A stretch of 64,000 nucleotides of DNA from Antarcticimicrobium sediminis (GCF_004348975.1 NZ_SMFP01000005.1:62001-126000); one strand, 5' to 3'. Positions 8,405-19,006 are shown, numbered from the stretch's first letter. The notes: generated from the letters alone by a model not told the origin. A program made the numbers and translations.

Positions 8405-9703
8405 ATGGACGCTGATATCCGCACCCGTATCCTTTCCGCCGTTGACGATCACTTCGAGCAGGAGATTCAGTTTCTCGCCGAGCTGACCGCGCATCCCTCG
8501 ACGCGCGGCAACGAGCAGAGCGCGCAGGCATTCATGGCCGCTCAGTTGGCGGATCGCGGGCTGGAGGTGGACAGCTGGCAGATCGACGTCGCCGATATTT
8601 GCGACCTGCCCGGATTTTCCCCGGTCATCGGCACCTATGACGACGCGATGAACGTGGTCGGCGCGCACCGGCCCGCCACCAGCAAGGGGCGCTCGCTGAT
8701 CCTGAACGGTCATGTCGACGTGGTGCCCGCCGGGCCGCTGGATATGTGGGACAGCCCCCCGTTCGAGCCGCGTGTGGATGGCAAATGGATGTATGGGCGC
8801 GGCGCCGGGGACATGAAGGCGGGGCTGGTCGCCAATGTCTTCGCGCTGGATGCGCTGCGCGCCTGCGGTGTCGTCCCGGCGGCGGAGGTCTTTGTGCAAT
8901 CGGTGGTGGAAGAAGAATGCACCGGCAACGGCGCGCTGGCCTGCCTGCAACGTGGTTATCGCGCCGATGCGGCGCTGATCCCCGAACCCTTCGACGAGAA
9001 ACTGGTGACCGCCCAGCTTGGCGTGATATGGTTTCAGGTCCATCTCAAGGGGATGCCCGCCCATGTCGCCTATGCTGGCACCGGCGCCAATGCGATCGAG
9101 GCGGCGATCCCGCTAATCGCGGCGCTGCACGAGATGGAAACGCGCTGGAACGGGCCGACCTGTCGGCATGCGGATTTCGCCCATCACGATCACGCGCTGA
9201 ACCTGAATATCGGCAAGTTTCAGGGCGGCGACTGGGCCAGCTCGGTGCCCGCTTGGTGCGTCTTTGATGTGCGCATGGGGATCTTTCCCGGTCAGGATAT
9301 CGAGACCGCCAAGGCCGAGATCGAGGAGGTGCTGCGTCAGGCCGCGCGCGAAAACGCCTTTCTGCGCAACAACACCCCCGAGATCGTCTATCACGGCTTC
9401 CACGCCGAGGGCTATGCGCTGTCCGAGGACACCAGCGCGCGCGCGCGTCAGGCCATCGGGGCGTTGGACGGTGCGCATGAGGCGGTGAACGGCGGGGCCG
9501 CGCTAGACCGCTTGGCGATCACGGCGACCACCGATGCGCGGTTCTTCGGGCTTTATGCCGACACCCCGGCGCTGGTCTATGGCCCCAAGGCCGAAGCGAT
9601 CCATGCCTTCAATGAACGGGTGGATCTGGACAGCGTGCGGCGGGTGACACAGGCCACCGCGCTGTTTATCGCGGACTGGTGCGGGCTGGAGGCGGCGGGC
9701 TGA
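8405..9703 (+). CDS. M20-family deacylase/peptidase (ArgE/DapE-like)
   Basis: 432 residues from the ATG at 8405, 11 bases after the CoA-transferase stop. Di-zinc ligands are in place: H103 in NGHVDVVP, D136 in GAGDMKAG, general base and ligand in VVEEECTGN (E169-E171), then ALIPEPF. The central dimerisation insert is present (GMPAHVAYAGTGANAIEAA). M20 enzymes of this size remove acyl or carbamoyl groups from amino acids (acetylornithine, succinyl-diaminopimelate, N-acyl amino acids). As last gene of the operon it probably cleaves an N-acyl intermediate or the imported substrate. It ends 10 bases from the converging ureG stop. Confidence 0.88.
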   Translation: MDADIRTRILSAVDDHFEQEIQFLAELTAHPSTRGNEQSAQAFMAAQLADRGLEVDSWQIDVADICDLPGFSPVIGTYDDAMNVVGAHRPATSKGRSLILNGHVDVVPAGPLDMWDSPPFEPRVDGKWMYGRGAGDMKAGLVANVFALDALRACGVVPAAEVFVQSVVEEECTGNGALACLQRGYRADAALIPEPFDEKLVTAQLGVIWFQVHLKGMPAHVAYAGTGANAIEAAIPLIAALHEMETRWNGPTCRHADFAHHDHALNLNIGKFQGGDWASSVPAWCVFDVRMGIFPGQDIETAKAEIEEVLRQAARENAFLRNNTPEIVYHGFHAEGYALSEDTSARARQAIGALDGAHEAVNGGAALDRLAITATTDARFFGLYADTPALVYGPKAEAIHAFNERVDLDSVRRVTQATALFIADWCGLEAAG

Positions 9704-9713
9704 ACCCTGCCCT

Positions 9714-10379
9714 TTAGGCGCCCGGTTTCACCGTCTCGACCGCCTCGGCCGGTTTGCTCTCTGCGTCGGGCAGCCCGGCCATGGCGCAGATATGCGCCGC
9801 GATCTCGTCCACGCCGCGGGCCCGCGACAGCGCCGCAAAAACCACCGGGCGCGCGCCGCGCATCCGGGCGGCGTCGCGCGCCATCACCTCCAGCGAGGCC
9901 CCCACATGCGGGGCCAGATCGGTCTTGTTGATCACCAGCAGATCGGAGCGGGTCAGCGCGGGTCCCCCCTTGCGCGGGATTTCTTCGCCAGCGGCGACGT
10001 CGATCACGTAAAGGGTCAGATCGGCGAGCTCCGGGCTGAAGGTGGCTGACAGGTTATCGCCGCCGGATTCAATGAACACGATTTCCAGATCCGGATGGCG
10101 CGCCCGCATCTCGGCGATGGCGGCCAGATTGATGCTGGCGTCCTCGCGGATGGCGGTATGCGGGCAACCGCCGGTTTCGACCCCGATGATCCGGTCTTCC
10201 GGCAGGATCTGCATCCGCATCAGCGCCTCGGCGTCCTCTTGCGTATAGATGTCATTGGTAATCACCCCGATCGAAAACCGATCCTTGAACACCTCGGCCA
10301 AGCGGGCGGTCAACGTTGTCTTTCCGGCCCCGACCGGGCCACCGATACCGATGCGAAGCGGGCCATTCATCCGGGTCAT
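9714..10379 (-). CDS. ureG: Urease accessory GTPase UreG
   Basis: 221 residues. The P-loop [11 protein letters not shown], the nickel-binding pair [16 protein letters not shown] (Cys-Pro-His) and the base motif INKTDLA identify UreG, a SIMIBI GTPase that drives nickel delivery to urease through the UreDFG complex. A C-terminal tail rich in Glu, Pro and Ala extends beyond the usual end. It overlaps ureF by ATGA and is the last gene of the operon. Confidence 0.97.
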   Translation of the reverse strand: MTRMNGPLRIGIGGPVGAGKTTLTARLAEVFKDRFSIGVITNDIYTQEDAEALMRMQILPEDRIIGVETGGCPHTAIREDASINLAAIAEMRARHPDLEIVFIESGGDNLSATFSPELADLTLYVIDVAAGEEIPRKGGPALTRSDLLVINKTDLAPHVGASLEVMARDAARMRGARPVVFAALSRARGVDEIAAHICAMAGLPDAESKPAEAVETVKPGA

Positions 10380-11023
10380 GACTGGAATATCCTTGGTTCA
10401 AGGGTTTCATGTTTCATCGCCGCCACATCTGACAGAAACGCCGACGAGGCGATATCCGTCGCGGGCACGCCTTCGGCCTCGGCGGCCACTTTGGTGCAAA
10501 GCGGAGTCAGATCAGCCAGCACCGCTTGCGCCGCTGTCTGTCCCAGCGGCATCAGCCGTTGCGCCGACGCGACAAGGTTTCCGGCAAAGCTGTGCAGATA
10601 GAGCGCCGCAACCGGCACCGGCTCCATCCCCAACAGCCGCGCTGCGCGACCAAGCGCCAGCGGCAGCAACAGCGTGGGCAGATCCAGATCCCAGATCTCG
10701 GCGGTGGTACGGGCAAAGGCCGCGCCCTGACGTTCACCTTCGCGCAGACGTTCCAGCGCCGGGGAAAAGGCGCGCGCAAGATCATCGAGCGCCCAGAGAT
10801 CCGCGTCATCAGGGCTGGCATGGGCCAGATGCAGCCAGATCGCATCGGCCCGCCCCGACCCCTGTGTCAACAGATCGCCCAACCAAAGGCGCAGCCCCTC
10901 GGCATCGGCGATCCAGCCCGCCTCCACCGCGCTTTCCAACCCGTGGGAATAGGCGAAAGCCCCCAGCGGATAGGCCGGCGACAGCCATTGCGCCAGCGTC
11001 AAAAGATGGGCGTCACTGCGCAT
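10376..11023 (-). CDS. ureF: Urease accessory protein UreF
   Basis: 215 residues from the ATG giving [14 protein letters not shown]; upstream codons in the same frame overlap ureE. All-helical UreF bridges UreD and UreG and acts as a fidelity factor for GTP-dependent nickel insertion. Recognisable parts are [17 protein letters not shown] near the N-terminus and [15 protein letters not shown] near the C-terminus. It overlaps ureE by 11 bases and ureG by 4. Confidence 0.95.
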   Translation of the reverse strand: MRSDAHLLTLAQWLSPAYPLGAFAYSHGLESAVEAGWIADAEGLRLWLGDLLTQGSGRADAIWLHLAHASPDDADLWALDDLARAFSPALERLREGERQGAAFARTTAEIWDLDLPTLLLPLALGRAARLLGMEPVPVAALYLHSFAGNLVASAQRLMPLGQTAAQAVLADLTPLCTKVAAEAEGVPATDIASSAFLSDVAAMKHETLEPRIFQS

Positions 11024-11486
11024 GGGCGCTGTGCCCGTGCTCGTGGCTGTGGGTGCGGCCATGGCCATAGGCGCCGCCCTCGGGGGTAAAGGCCCCCACC
11101 GCTTCGGCAACCCCCGCGCCCAGATGCTCCAGCATGTGACGGATCACCGGATCGCGCTGGATCACGAGGCAATCGGGCTGAATTTGGCAAGGGGTGTGCC
11201 GGTTGCCGATATGCCAAGCCAGACGCGCCAAGCTCTCGCCGGTGACGATCAGGATCTCTTCGCTGGCGGCGCGGATTTCCACCAGCGTGCCGTCGCCAAG
11301 CTCCAGCGCATCGCCCTGATCAAGCGAGGTGGTCTGCTCCAGATCGACGATAAAACCGCGCCCGGCCTCGGTCTGCAGCCGTTTGCGCCGCAGGAACCGG
11401 CCTTCATAATCGAGCAGCACGGTCTCCGCCGCATCCGACCAATGGCCCGCGCGGTGAAAAGTCTGGGCAAGGGGAAGTTCGGTCAT
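11013..11486 (-). CDS. ureE: Urease nickel chaperone UreE
   Basis: 157 residues. The two-domain layout of UreE is visible: an N-terminal peptide-binding domain, then the metal-binding domain with WHIGNRHTPCQI, whose central His is the dimer-interface nickel ligand. The C-terminus is a short His-rich tail ([16 protein letters not shown]), as in the Klebsiella-type chaperone, giving extra nickel storage. It hands nickel to UreG. Confidence 0.96.
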   Translation of the reverse strand: MTELPLAQTFHRAGHWSDAAETVLLDYEGRFLRRKRLQTEAGRGFIVDLEQTTSLDQGDALELGDGTLVEIRAASEEILIVTGESLARLAWHIGNRHTPCQIQPDCLVIQRDPVIRHMLEHLGAGVAEAVGAFTPEGGAYGHGRTHSHEHGHSAHAQ

Positions 11487-11533
11487 GGTTTCAGTCCTTG
11501 ATCGCGTGGGAGGACGGGGTCTTTGGACGGACC

Positions 11534-13294
<1,761 letters not shown>

Positions 13295-13307
13295 CCTCAG
13301 TTCTCCT

Positions 13308-13799
13308 TCAATCGACCCAAAGGCCGTGCGTCTTGTGCCAGTCCGCAAGCGACAGCTCGGGATATCCGGCGAAATGGGTGTCGTCCGCTCCGTCGGGCAG
13401 TGGCACCCAAAGCGGTTTCTCGGCGACAAAGATGTGCACCCGTTCCGGGGCGCGCGGCAGCTCCGTATCCACGGCGCTGGCAAAGGGATGCACCAGATCG
13501 GGCCAGCCCGGATCAAACAGCCAAAGCGCGCTGCCACAGCGGGTACAGAAGTGGCGTTCAGCACTTGAGGTGCGACAGATCCCGTCGCGCGTGATCTCGG
13601 CGTGGAAAATGCCGATCGCGTCGCGCCCCTGAACCGACAGGGTTTTTGCCTCGGCCCCGAGATTGATCGCAAAGCCGCCGCCGCCATCCGTCTTGCGGCA
13701 GATCGAGCAATAACACCGTTGATAGGGCACCGGCGTGTGGCTCTCGACCGTGAAATGCACGGCACCGCAGCGGCAGGATCCTTCAAGTTTCAGTGGCAT
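13308..13799 (-). CDS. GFA/CENP-V-type zinc protein inside the urease operon
   Basis: 163 residues from the ATG giving [16 protein letters not shown], which follows GGAAGGG. Zinc-binding Cys pairs of the GFA (glutathione-dependent formaldehyde-activating) fold are visible: [16 protein letters not shown] and [11 protein letters not shown]. The family covers glutathione S-hydroxymethyl-related enzymes and many proteins of unknown role, so the activity here is not known. It lies between ureB and ureC in the same orientation, 13 bases before ureC, and is almost surely cotranscribed. A role in urease itself is not established. Confidence 0.85.
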   Translation of the reverse strand: MPLKLEGSCRCGAVHFTVESHTPVPYQRCYCSICRKTDGGGGFAINLGAEAKTLSVQGRDAIGIFHAEITRDGICRTSSAERHFCTRCGSALWLFDPGWPDLVHPFASAVDTELPRAPERVHIFVAEKPLWVPLPDGADDTHFAGYPELSLADWHKTHGLWVD

Positions 13800-13875
13800 C
13801 TGTTGCCCTTCCGGATTTCCGCCTGACCGGGCGCCTCTGCACCCTGCCACACGCCCCACAACTGGCACACGGGCG

Positions 13876-14181
13876 TCACAGCGCCCCCATCACCTTTTGG
13901 TTGAAGCCAAAGATCCGCCGCGCCCCGGAGACCGGGATCAGGTTGACCTCGCGCCGCTGGCCCGGTTCGAACCGCACCGCGGTCCCCGCCGCGATATCCA
14001 GCCGCATCCCCCGTGCCGCGTCCCGGTCAAAGTCGAGTGCCGGGTTGGTTTCGGCGAAATGGTAATGGCTGCCCACCTGCACCGGGCGGTCGCCGGTATT
14101 GGCGACCATCAGCGTAATCGCCACGCGGTCCGCGTTGAGGGTGAGCATGCCCTCGGCCGGGAAAAGCTCGCCCGGGATCAT
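13876..14181 (-). CDS. ureB: Urease beta subunit UreB
   Basis: 101 residues. The ATG giving [11 protein letters not shown] is chosen because a GGAGG lies 8 bases before it; the TTG two codons earlier is too close to that site. [18 protein letters not shown] and the C-terminal GFNQKVMG are the conserved UreB features. The ribosome site overlaps the end of the preceding small gene, so translation is probably coupled. Confidence 0.95.
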   Translation of the reverse strand: MIPGELFPAEGMLTLNADRVAITLMVANTGDRPVQVGSHYHFAETNPALDFDRDAARGMRLDIAAGTAVRFEPGQRREVNLIPVSGARRIFGFNQKVMGAL

Positions 14182-14183
14182 GG

Positions 14184-14348
14184 TCAACGCCTCCGGAACA
14201 GGGTGACGGCCCCGACCACGGCGATCAGCGCCAGACCCAGCACCACAGGCCCCGCCTGGCTTTCGTGCATATGGACGGCGTTGTCGGCATGGGCCAGCGC
14301 CGGGCCGGCAAGACTGGCCACAATCGGGGCAAGGTGGAAAGCTTTCAT
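14184..14348 (-). CDS. Small membrane protein between ureA and ureB
   Basis: A 54-residue frame starting [10 protein letters not shown] and ending LFRRR, with GAGG 8 bases before the ATG and a stop 2 bases before the ureB start. Residues 1-20 look like a signal peptide (cleavage after LAHA). A short hydrophilic stretch with three His ([12 protein letters not shown]) follows, then a single hydrophobic segment ([17 protein letters not shown]) and three Arg. The topology suggests a membrane-anchored periplasmic peptide. Its tight fit between ribosome site and stop, and full occupation of the ureA-ureB gap, support a real gene. The His residues hint at metal (nickel) contact, but this is inference; I know no named family. 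Confidence 0.7.
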   Translation of the reverse strand: MKAFHLAPIVASLAGPALAHADNAVHMHESQAGPVVLGLALIAVVGAVTLFRRR

Positions 14349-14387
14349 CGAAATATCCTCTTCTTCAGATGTTCAAATGCACAGGGC

Positions 14388-14690
14388 TTACCGGATCGGT
14401 TCGTGAACCGTCACCAGCTTGGTGCCATCGGGAAAGGTCGCCTCGACCTGCACGTCATGGATCATCTCGGGCACCCCTTCCATGCATTGGTCGCGGCTGA
14501 TGACCTGCGCCCCCGCCTCCATCATGTCGGCCACGCTGCGCCCGTCGCGCGCGCCTTCGACCACCGCATCGGTGATCAGGGCGATGGCCTCGGGATAGTT
14601 CAGCTTGACGCCACGGGCCAAGCGGCGGCGGGCCACCTCGGCCGCCATGGCGATCAACAGCTTGTCCTTCTCGCGCGGGGTCAGGTTCAT
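14388..14690 (-). CDS. ureA: Urease gamma subunit UreA
   Basis: 100 residues, the standard length. [34 protein letters not shown] and the C-terminal [20 protein letters not shown] are diagnostic. It starts 3 bases after the ureD stop. With UreB and UreC as separate chains this is the bacterial three-subunit urease. Confidence 0.97.
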   Translation of the reverse strand: MNLTPREKDKLLIAMAAEVARRRLARGVKLNYPEAIALITDAVVEGARDGRSVADMMEAGAQVISRDQCMEGVPEMIHDVQVEATFPDGTKLVTVHEPIR

Positions 14691-14693
14691 GTC

Positions 14694-15557
14694 TTACAAT
14701 CTCCAGGATGTCGGCAGGGTCTCGCCGCTTAGGCGATCAAGAACGGGCAACAGCGAGCGGCGCAGATCGAACCCGTCGCGGGCCAGCAGCCGAACCGCCA
14801 GAAGATCGGGGCGTAGCAGGCTGACGCCGCCGGTGTCCGGCAATAACGCCCGCACCGCGGCCAGATGCGTTTCGACCTCGGGGGCGACGAAAACAACGCT
14901 CGCCATCGCGGCACAACCGGGGGCGACGGCCGGGCGCGCAAGCTGCGCCGCCAGATCCCCCTCCAGCCGCATCGCGTCGTGATACAGCGGTCGCCCGGCG
15001 CGCCAGATCTCGATCCGGTCATGGATGCGGGCGCTGTCCAGCGTCTCGCCCATCGCGGCGCGGCCAAACAGCACCGGTTCGACCATCAACAACTGTGCCT
15101 GCGCCGCCAGATCAATCCGCAACGTACGTTGCAATGCGCTGCCACGATACAGGATCATTTCCTGCGGCAACCAAAACAGCCGCGCGTTGTCCTGCACCTC
15201 AAGCCGGGTATCGACCCGCGCCCAGCCGTCTTTCGCGCGATAGGCGCGCTCGGCGGCCTGTGTGGTCAGCGTCAGATGTGTCCCCGGCCCCGCCGTGGCG
15301 CGCACGGTGATACGGTCGCCCCCGGTCAGCCCGCCAGAGCTGTTGATCATGATCGCCTCAAGCCTGTCGGAGCCGCGTGGAAACAGCGCCTTCATCGCGC
15401 CAGAACAGCGCAACCCGTCCAGAACGCTGCGCCCGCGTGCCTGCTTGGCCGACAACAGCAATTCACCCACGGCGCGGGGCTGCACCGGGTTCGCCTGCGA
15501 ACTGTCAATTTGCGCAAGGGATGTCACGAAAAACTCCGGGCGAAGGTCTTGGCCCAC
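14694..15557 (-). CDS. ureD: Urease accessory protein UreD
   Basis: 287 residues. UreD (UreH) is the scaffold that binds apo-urease and carries nickel from UreG through a channel. Conserved parts are MINSSGGLTGGDRI, LTTQAAERAYR, LFWLPQEMILYRGSAL and VEPVLFGRAAMGE. It is the first gene of the operon. No urea ABC transporter or nickel permease precedes it in this window, so urea and nickel uptake must be encoded elsewhere. Confidence 0.95.
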   Translation of the reverse strand: MGQDLRPEFFVTSLAQIDSSQANPVQPRAVGELLLSAKQARGRSVLDGLRCSGAMKALFPRGSDRLEAIMINSSGGLTGGDRITVRATAGPGTHLTLTTQAAERAYRAKDGWARVDTRLEVQDNARLFWLPQEMILYRGSALQRTLRIDLAAQAQLLMVEPVLFGRAAMGETLDSARIHDRIEIWRAGRPLYHDAMRLEGDLAAQLARPAVAPGCAAMASVVFVAPEVETHLAAVRALLPDTGGVSLLRPDLLAVRLLARDGFDLRRSLLPVLDRLSGETLPTSWRL

Positions 15558-15634
15558 TCTGCACCGGCCCTGTCGATACGGCCATTCCCGGCGCTCTGAG
15601 AGGGTTTGGTGAGGACGCGTTAAGGTTATTAGTT

Positions 15635-15653
15635 AGGCAACCAATGTGCGCCT
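15635..15653. promoter_or_regulatory. Possible dyad operator upstream of ureD
   Basis: AGGC and GCCT arms separated by 11 bases form a short dyad in the 133-base gap between ureD and glpD, about 80 bases before the ureD ATG. Nitrogen-regulated promoters in this group can carry short GC-rich dyads bound by NtrC. The match is weak and offered only as a site to inspect. Confidence 0.2.
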
Positions 15654-15690
15654 TGCACAGAAAATCATCGCTATAGAAACGGCGGGACAA

Positions 15691-17286
15691 CTACTTTTGC
15701 ACCCCCTCTTTGGCCGCCTCAGACCGCATCCAAAGATCCAGATCGCTGATCTGTTCAGGTGTCATCCGCAGCCCCAGCTTGCTGCGCCGCCAGACCACAT
15801 CCTCGGCCCGCCGGGCGTATTCATGCGCCATCAACCAGCGCACCTCACGCTCGGTCAGATCGGCGCCGAACCCGCGCCCCAGATCCTTGGCGGTACGGGC
15901 ATCGCCGAGAAGTGTTGCCGCCTCGGTGCCATAGGCCCGGATCAGACGCCGCGCCCAACGATCCGTCAGAAACGGAAAGGCGGTCTTCAGATCGTCGATC
16001 AACCGCTCCACCCCGTTCACCGGGAAATCTCCGCCGGGCAGCGGCACGCCAGCGGTCCAGTTGCCCTTGAGACCACCAAAGACCGGCGCGATCTTGGCCA
16101 GCGCGGATTCGGCCAACCGGCGATAGGTGGTGATCTTGCCGCCAAAGACATCGAGCATCGGCGCTCCGGCCCGATCGTCCAGTTTCAACACATAATCCCG
16201 TGTCGCGGCCGTGGCCGAACTGGAGCCGTCATCATAAAGCGGGCGCACCCCGGAATAGGTCCAGACGATATCGTCGCGGGTGACCGGAGTCTTGAAATAC
16301 TCCGACGCAAAGGCCAGCAGATAATCGCGCTCCGCCTCGGTACAGACCGGGGGCGTGTCGGGATCGGTGTGGTCGGCATCGGTGGTGCCGATCAGGGTGA
16401 AATCGCCCTCATAGGGAATCGCAAAGATGATCCGCCCATCGGTTCCTTGGAAAAAATAGCATTTGTCGTGATCGAAAAGCCGCCGGGTCACGATGTGGCT
16501 GCCGCGCACCAGCCGCACCCCGGCCTGCTGCGTCAGATGCACCGTGTCGTGGATCACCTGCCCGACCCAGGGACCGGCGGCATTGACCAGCATCCGGGCG
16601 CGCTGGGTACGGGTTTCACCGCTTTCCATATCGGTGATCGTCAGCGACCATATGCCGTCCTTGGCCTGCGCAGCCGTCACCTTGCTGTGGGTCAGGATGG
16701 TCGCGCCGCGCGCCTGCGCATCGCGGGCGTTCAGCACCACAAGGCGGGAATCCTCCACCCAGCAGTCCGAATACTCAAAGGCTTTCAGGAACTTGTCCTT
16801 GAGCGGCGCCCCCGCCGGATCCTGGCGCAGATCCACGGTGCGGGTGCCGGGCAGGATTTTACGCCCACCAAGGTGATCGTACAGAAACAGACCCAGCCGG
16901 ATCAGCCAAGCCGGGCGCCGCCCCCGCATCCACGGCATGAGCAGGCCCAGCAGCCGCGCGGTGGGCGTCCCACCCTCGAACCGCATATCTTGGTGATAAG
17001 GCAGGACAAAGCGCATCGGCCAACTGATATGCGGCATGGCGCGCAGCAGTACCTCGCGTTCGTGCAGCGCCTCACGCACCAGCCGCACCTCGAAAAACTC
17101 AAGATAGCGCAGGCCGCCATGAAACAGCTTGGTCGAGGCCGACGACGTCGCCGAGGCCAGATCGCCCATCTCGGCCAGCACCACCGACAGCTCGCGCCCC
17201 GAAGCATCGCGCGCAATGCCGCAGCCATTGATCCCGCCGCCGATCACGAAGAGATCGACGATATTCTGATCCTCAGGCGCGTTCAT
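15691..17286 (-). CDS. glpD: Glycerol-3-phosphate dehydrogenase (FAD-dependent)
   Basis: 531 residues. An FAD-binding Rossmann motif begins at once (LFVIGGGINGCGIARDA). It is followed by the substrate-domain segments ATSSASTKLFHGGLRYLE and TIGTTDADH-type FAD contacts, and a C-terminal helical cap (RWLMAHEYARRAEDVVWRRS). This membrane-associated aerobic enzyme oxidises glycerol-3-phosphate to dihydroxyacetone phosphate and feeds the quinone pool. It stands alone here, with its own AT-rich upstream region. No glpK, glpF or DeoR-type glpR is adjacent. Confidence 0.95.
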   Translation of the reverse strand: MNAPEDQNIVDLFVIGGGINGCGIARDASGRELSVVLAEMGDLASATSSASTKLFHGGLRYLEFFEVRLVREALHEREVLLRAMPHISWPMRFVLPYHQDMRFEGGTPTARLLGLLMPWMRGRRPAWLIRLGLFLYDHLGGRKILPGTRTVDLRQDPAGAPLKDKFLKAFEYSDCWVEDSRLVVLNARDAQARGATILTHSKVTAAQAKDGIWSLTITDMESGETRTQRARMLVNAAGPWVGQVIHDTVHLTQQAGVRLVRGSHIVTRRLFDHDKCYFFQGTDGRIIFAIPYEGDFTLIGTTDADHTDPDTPPVCTEAERDYLLAFASEYFKTPVTRDDIVWTYSGVRPLYDDGSSSATAATRDYVLKLDDRAGAPMLDVFGGKITTYRRLAESALAKIAPVFGGLKGNWTAGVPLPGGDFPVNGVERLIDDLKTAFPFLTDRWARRLIRAYGTEAATLLGDARTAKDLGRGFGADLTEREVRWLMAHEYARRAEDVVWRRSKLGLRMTPEQISDLDLWMRSEAAKEGVQK

Positions 17287-17400
17287 TGCCGGTCTGGCCT
17301 TTTCTGTAGTTCCTTACGGAAGGTTTAGGGGCGTCGCGTGACAAGTCAAAGATCTTTGGGAGGTCTCTTGCGCCCGGAAAGTCTTTATACCTGACGTAAT

Positions 17401-17433
17401 ATCCGTTTTAACGATTTTTTATCCGTTAAATAA
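17401..17433 (-). promoter_or_regulatory. Direct repeat upstream of glpD
   Basis: ATCCGTT occurs at 17401 and again at 17421, exactly 20 bases apart (two helical turns), in an AT-rich stretch 115-150 bases upstream of the glpD start. Each copy is followed by a T/A-rich half site. The spacing suits a regulator bound on one face of the DNA, perhaps a GlpR-like repressor, but no consensus can be claimed. Confidence 0.3.
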
Positions 17434-17481
17434 GATGATCTCCGATGATTTTGTTTTCTTGAGCGGCCTGCATCTCAAGCT

Positions 17482-17519
17482 GGCCGGGGATCGACAAACC
17501 ACGTCCTCGATCCCCGGCC
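17482..17519. terminator. Strong hairpin 3' of the M32 carboxypeptidase gene
   Basis: A perfect 13-bp inverted repeat (GGCCGGGGATCGA with TCGATCCCCGGCC) around a 12-base loop lies 9 bases beyond the stop of the minus-strand carboxypeptidase gene. On the plus strand it is followed by TTTCT; on the minus strand there is no T run. Its position suggests it ends or stabilises the ctaA-carboxypeptidase transcript. Confidence 0.5.
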
Positions 17520-17527
17520 TTTCTGCG

Positions 17528-19003
17528 CTACAGCCCGTAGATGTCGCCGAACTTCGCTTCGAGATAGTCCATCAACGGCGCAGCGCCGGGGGTCATGCCG
17601 CTGGCCCGTTCGATCACCTCGGCAGGGCGGAACAGCCCGCCATGTTGCTGCACGTTTTCGCGCAACCACGCGGTCGCACCGCCGGTCTCGCCGCGCGCCA
17701 GTTGATCGTCCAGATCCGGCACCGCCTTGCGCAGCGCCTGATGCAGGCAGCCGGCATAGACATTGCCCAGCGAATAGGTCGGGAAATAGCCAAACAGCCC
17801 GACCGACCAATGCACATCCTGCAAACACCCGTTTGACGGCTTGTCGACATCAAAGCCGAAATCGGCCTTGAACCGGTCGTTCCAAGCCGCCTCAAGATCG
17901 CCGACCAAAAGGTCGCCTTGCATCAGCGCGCGCTCAAGATCGAACCGCAGCATGATATGCAGGTTGTATTGCACCTCGTCCGCCTCGGTGCGGATATAGC
18001 CGTCGTTCACACGGTTGACGGCATGATAAAACGCCTCGGCACTGTCGAGACCAAAGTCGCCAAACGTCTCCCGCATCTGGCCAAACAACCAGCCGGTAAA
18101 GGCGCGCGAGCGGCCAAGCTGGTTTTCATAAATCCGGCTTTGGCTTTCATGCACGCCCATCGACACGCCCCCGCCCAGCGGCGTCAACAGATAGGCCTCG
18201 TCGATATTCTGCTCATAGCAGCCGTGCCCGACCTCGTGGATGGTGGAATAGAAACAGTTGAACGGGTCCAGCTCATTGGTGCGGGTGGTGATCCGCACGT
18301 CCTGCCCCGAGCCGGAACTGAACGGATGCACCGCCTTGTCCACCCGGCCACGGGTCATGTCATAGCCGAATACGCAAGCGAGCTTTGCCGCCAGGGCCAT
18401 CTGCTTGTCGCTGGCAAAATGCCCACTCAGCGCCTTGGGGGCCTCGGCGGCCAGCACCGAAGCGCGCAGGGCCACCAGCCGTGGGCGCATGGCATCAAAC
18501 ATCTCCGCAAGATCGGCGGCGCCCATGTCGGGTTCGTAATCGTCCACCATCGCATCATAGACATCGCCACCATCGGCCAGCGCCTGCCCCTCTTGCCGTT
18601 TGAGCGCGACAACCTCTTCCAGCACCGGCAGAAAGGCCGCCACGTCTTCATCCGCGCGGGCCTGCGCCCATTGGCCTTGCGCCTTGCTGGTTACCTTGGC
18701 CAGCGTGGCGGCCAGATCGGCGGGGATCTTCATCGTGCGGGCATGGCTGCGCCGTATATGGCGCATCTGCGCCTGCGCGACGGTGTCCAGTGCCCCATCG
18801 TCGATCTGGCCCAGCCAGTCGCCCACGCGCGGGTCGATCCGGCGGGCATGCAGCACGCTTTCGATCGCGGCCATTTCTTCGCCGCGCTGATCACTGGCGC
18901 CGCGCGGCATCACGGTTTCCTGATCCCAGCCAAGGCGGCCAGCGATCTGTGCCAGCGCCTGCGTGTCGTGTTCAAATCGCATCAGATCTTCATATGCGCT
19001 CAT
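17528..19003 (-). CDS. M32-family metallocarboxypeptidase (Taq type)
   Basis: 491 residues, typical of the family, which releases C-terminal residues from peptides in the cytoplasm. The zinc motif is HEVGHGCYEQ (H256, E257, H260), preceded by EVGH-typical TIH and followed by GVHESQSRIYENQLGRS, the M32 signature region. The N-terminal half is helical and acidic as expected. It starts 3 bases after the ctaA stop, so the two are cotranscribed. Confidence 0.93.
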   Translation of the reverse strand: MSAYEDLMRFEHDTQALAQIAGRLGWDQETVMPRGASDQRGEEMAAIESVLHARRIDPRVGDWLGQIDDGALDTVAQAQMRHIRRSHARTMKIPADLAATLAKVTSKAQGQWAQARADEDVAAFLPVLEEVVALKRQEGQALADGGDVYDAMVDDYEPDMGAADLAEMFDAMRPRLVALRASVLAAEAPKALSGHFASDKQMALAAKLACVFGYDMTRGRVDKAVHPFSSGSGQDVRITTRTNELDPFNCFYSTIHEVGHGCYEQNIDEAYLLTPLGGGVSMGVHESQSRIYENQLGRSRAFTGWLFGQMRETFGDFGLDSAEAFYHAVNRVNDGYIRTEADEVQYNLHIMLRFDLERALMQGDLLVGDLEAAWNDRFKADFGFDVDKPSNGCLQDVHWSVGLFGYFPTYSLGNVYAGCLHQALRKAVPDLDDQLARGETGGATAWLRENVQQHGGLFRPAEVIERASGMTPGAAPLMDYLEAKFGDIYGL

Positions 19004-19006
19004 GGA

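Noticed and set aside
9703-9714. Functional link from creatininase-like gene through creatine to urea and urease
   Set aside because: No creatinase (creatine amidinohydrolase) is present, the two operons converge and share no promoter, and the creatininase family has many other substrates.
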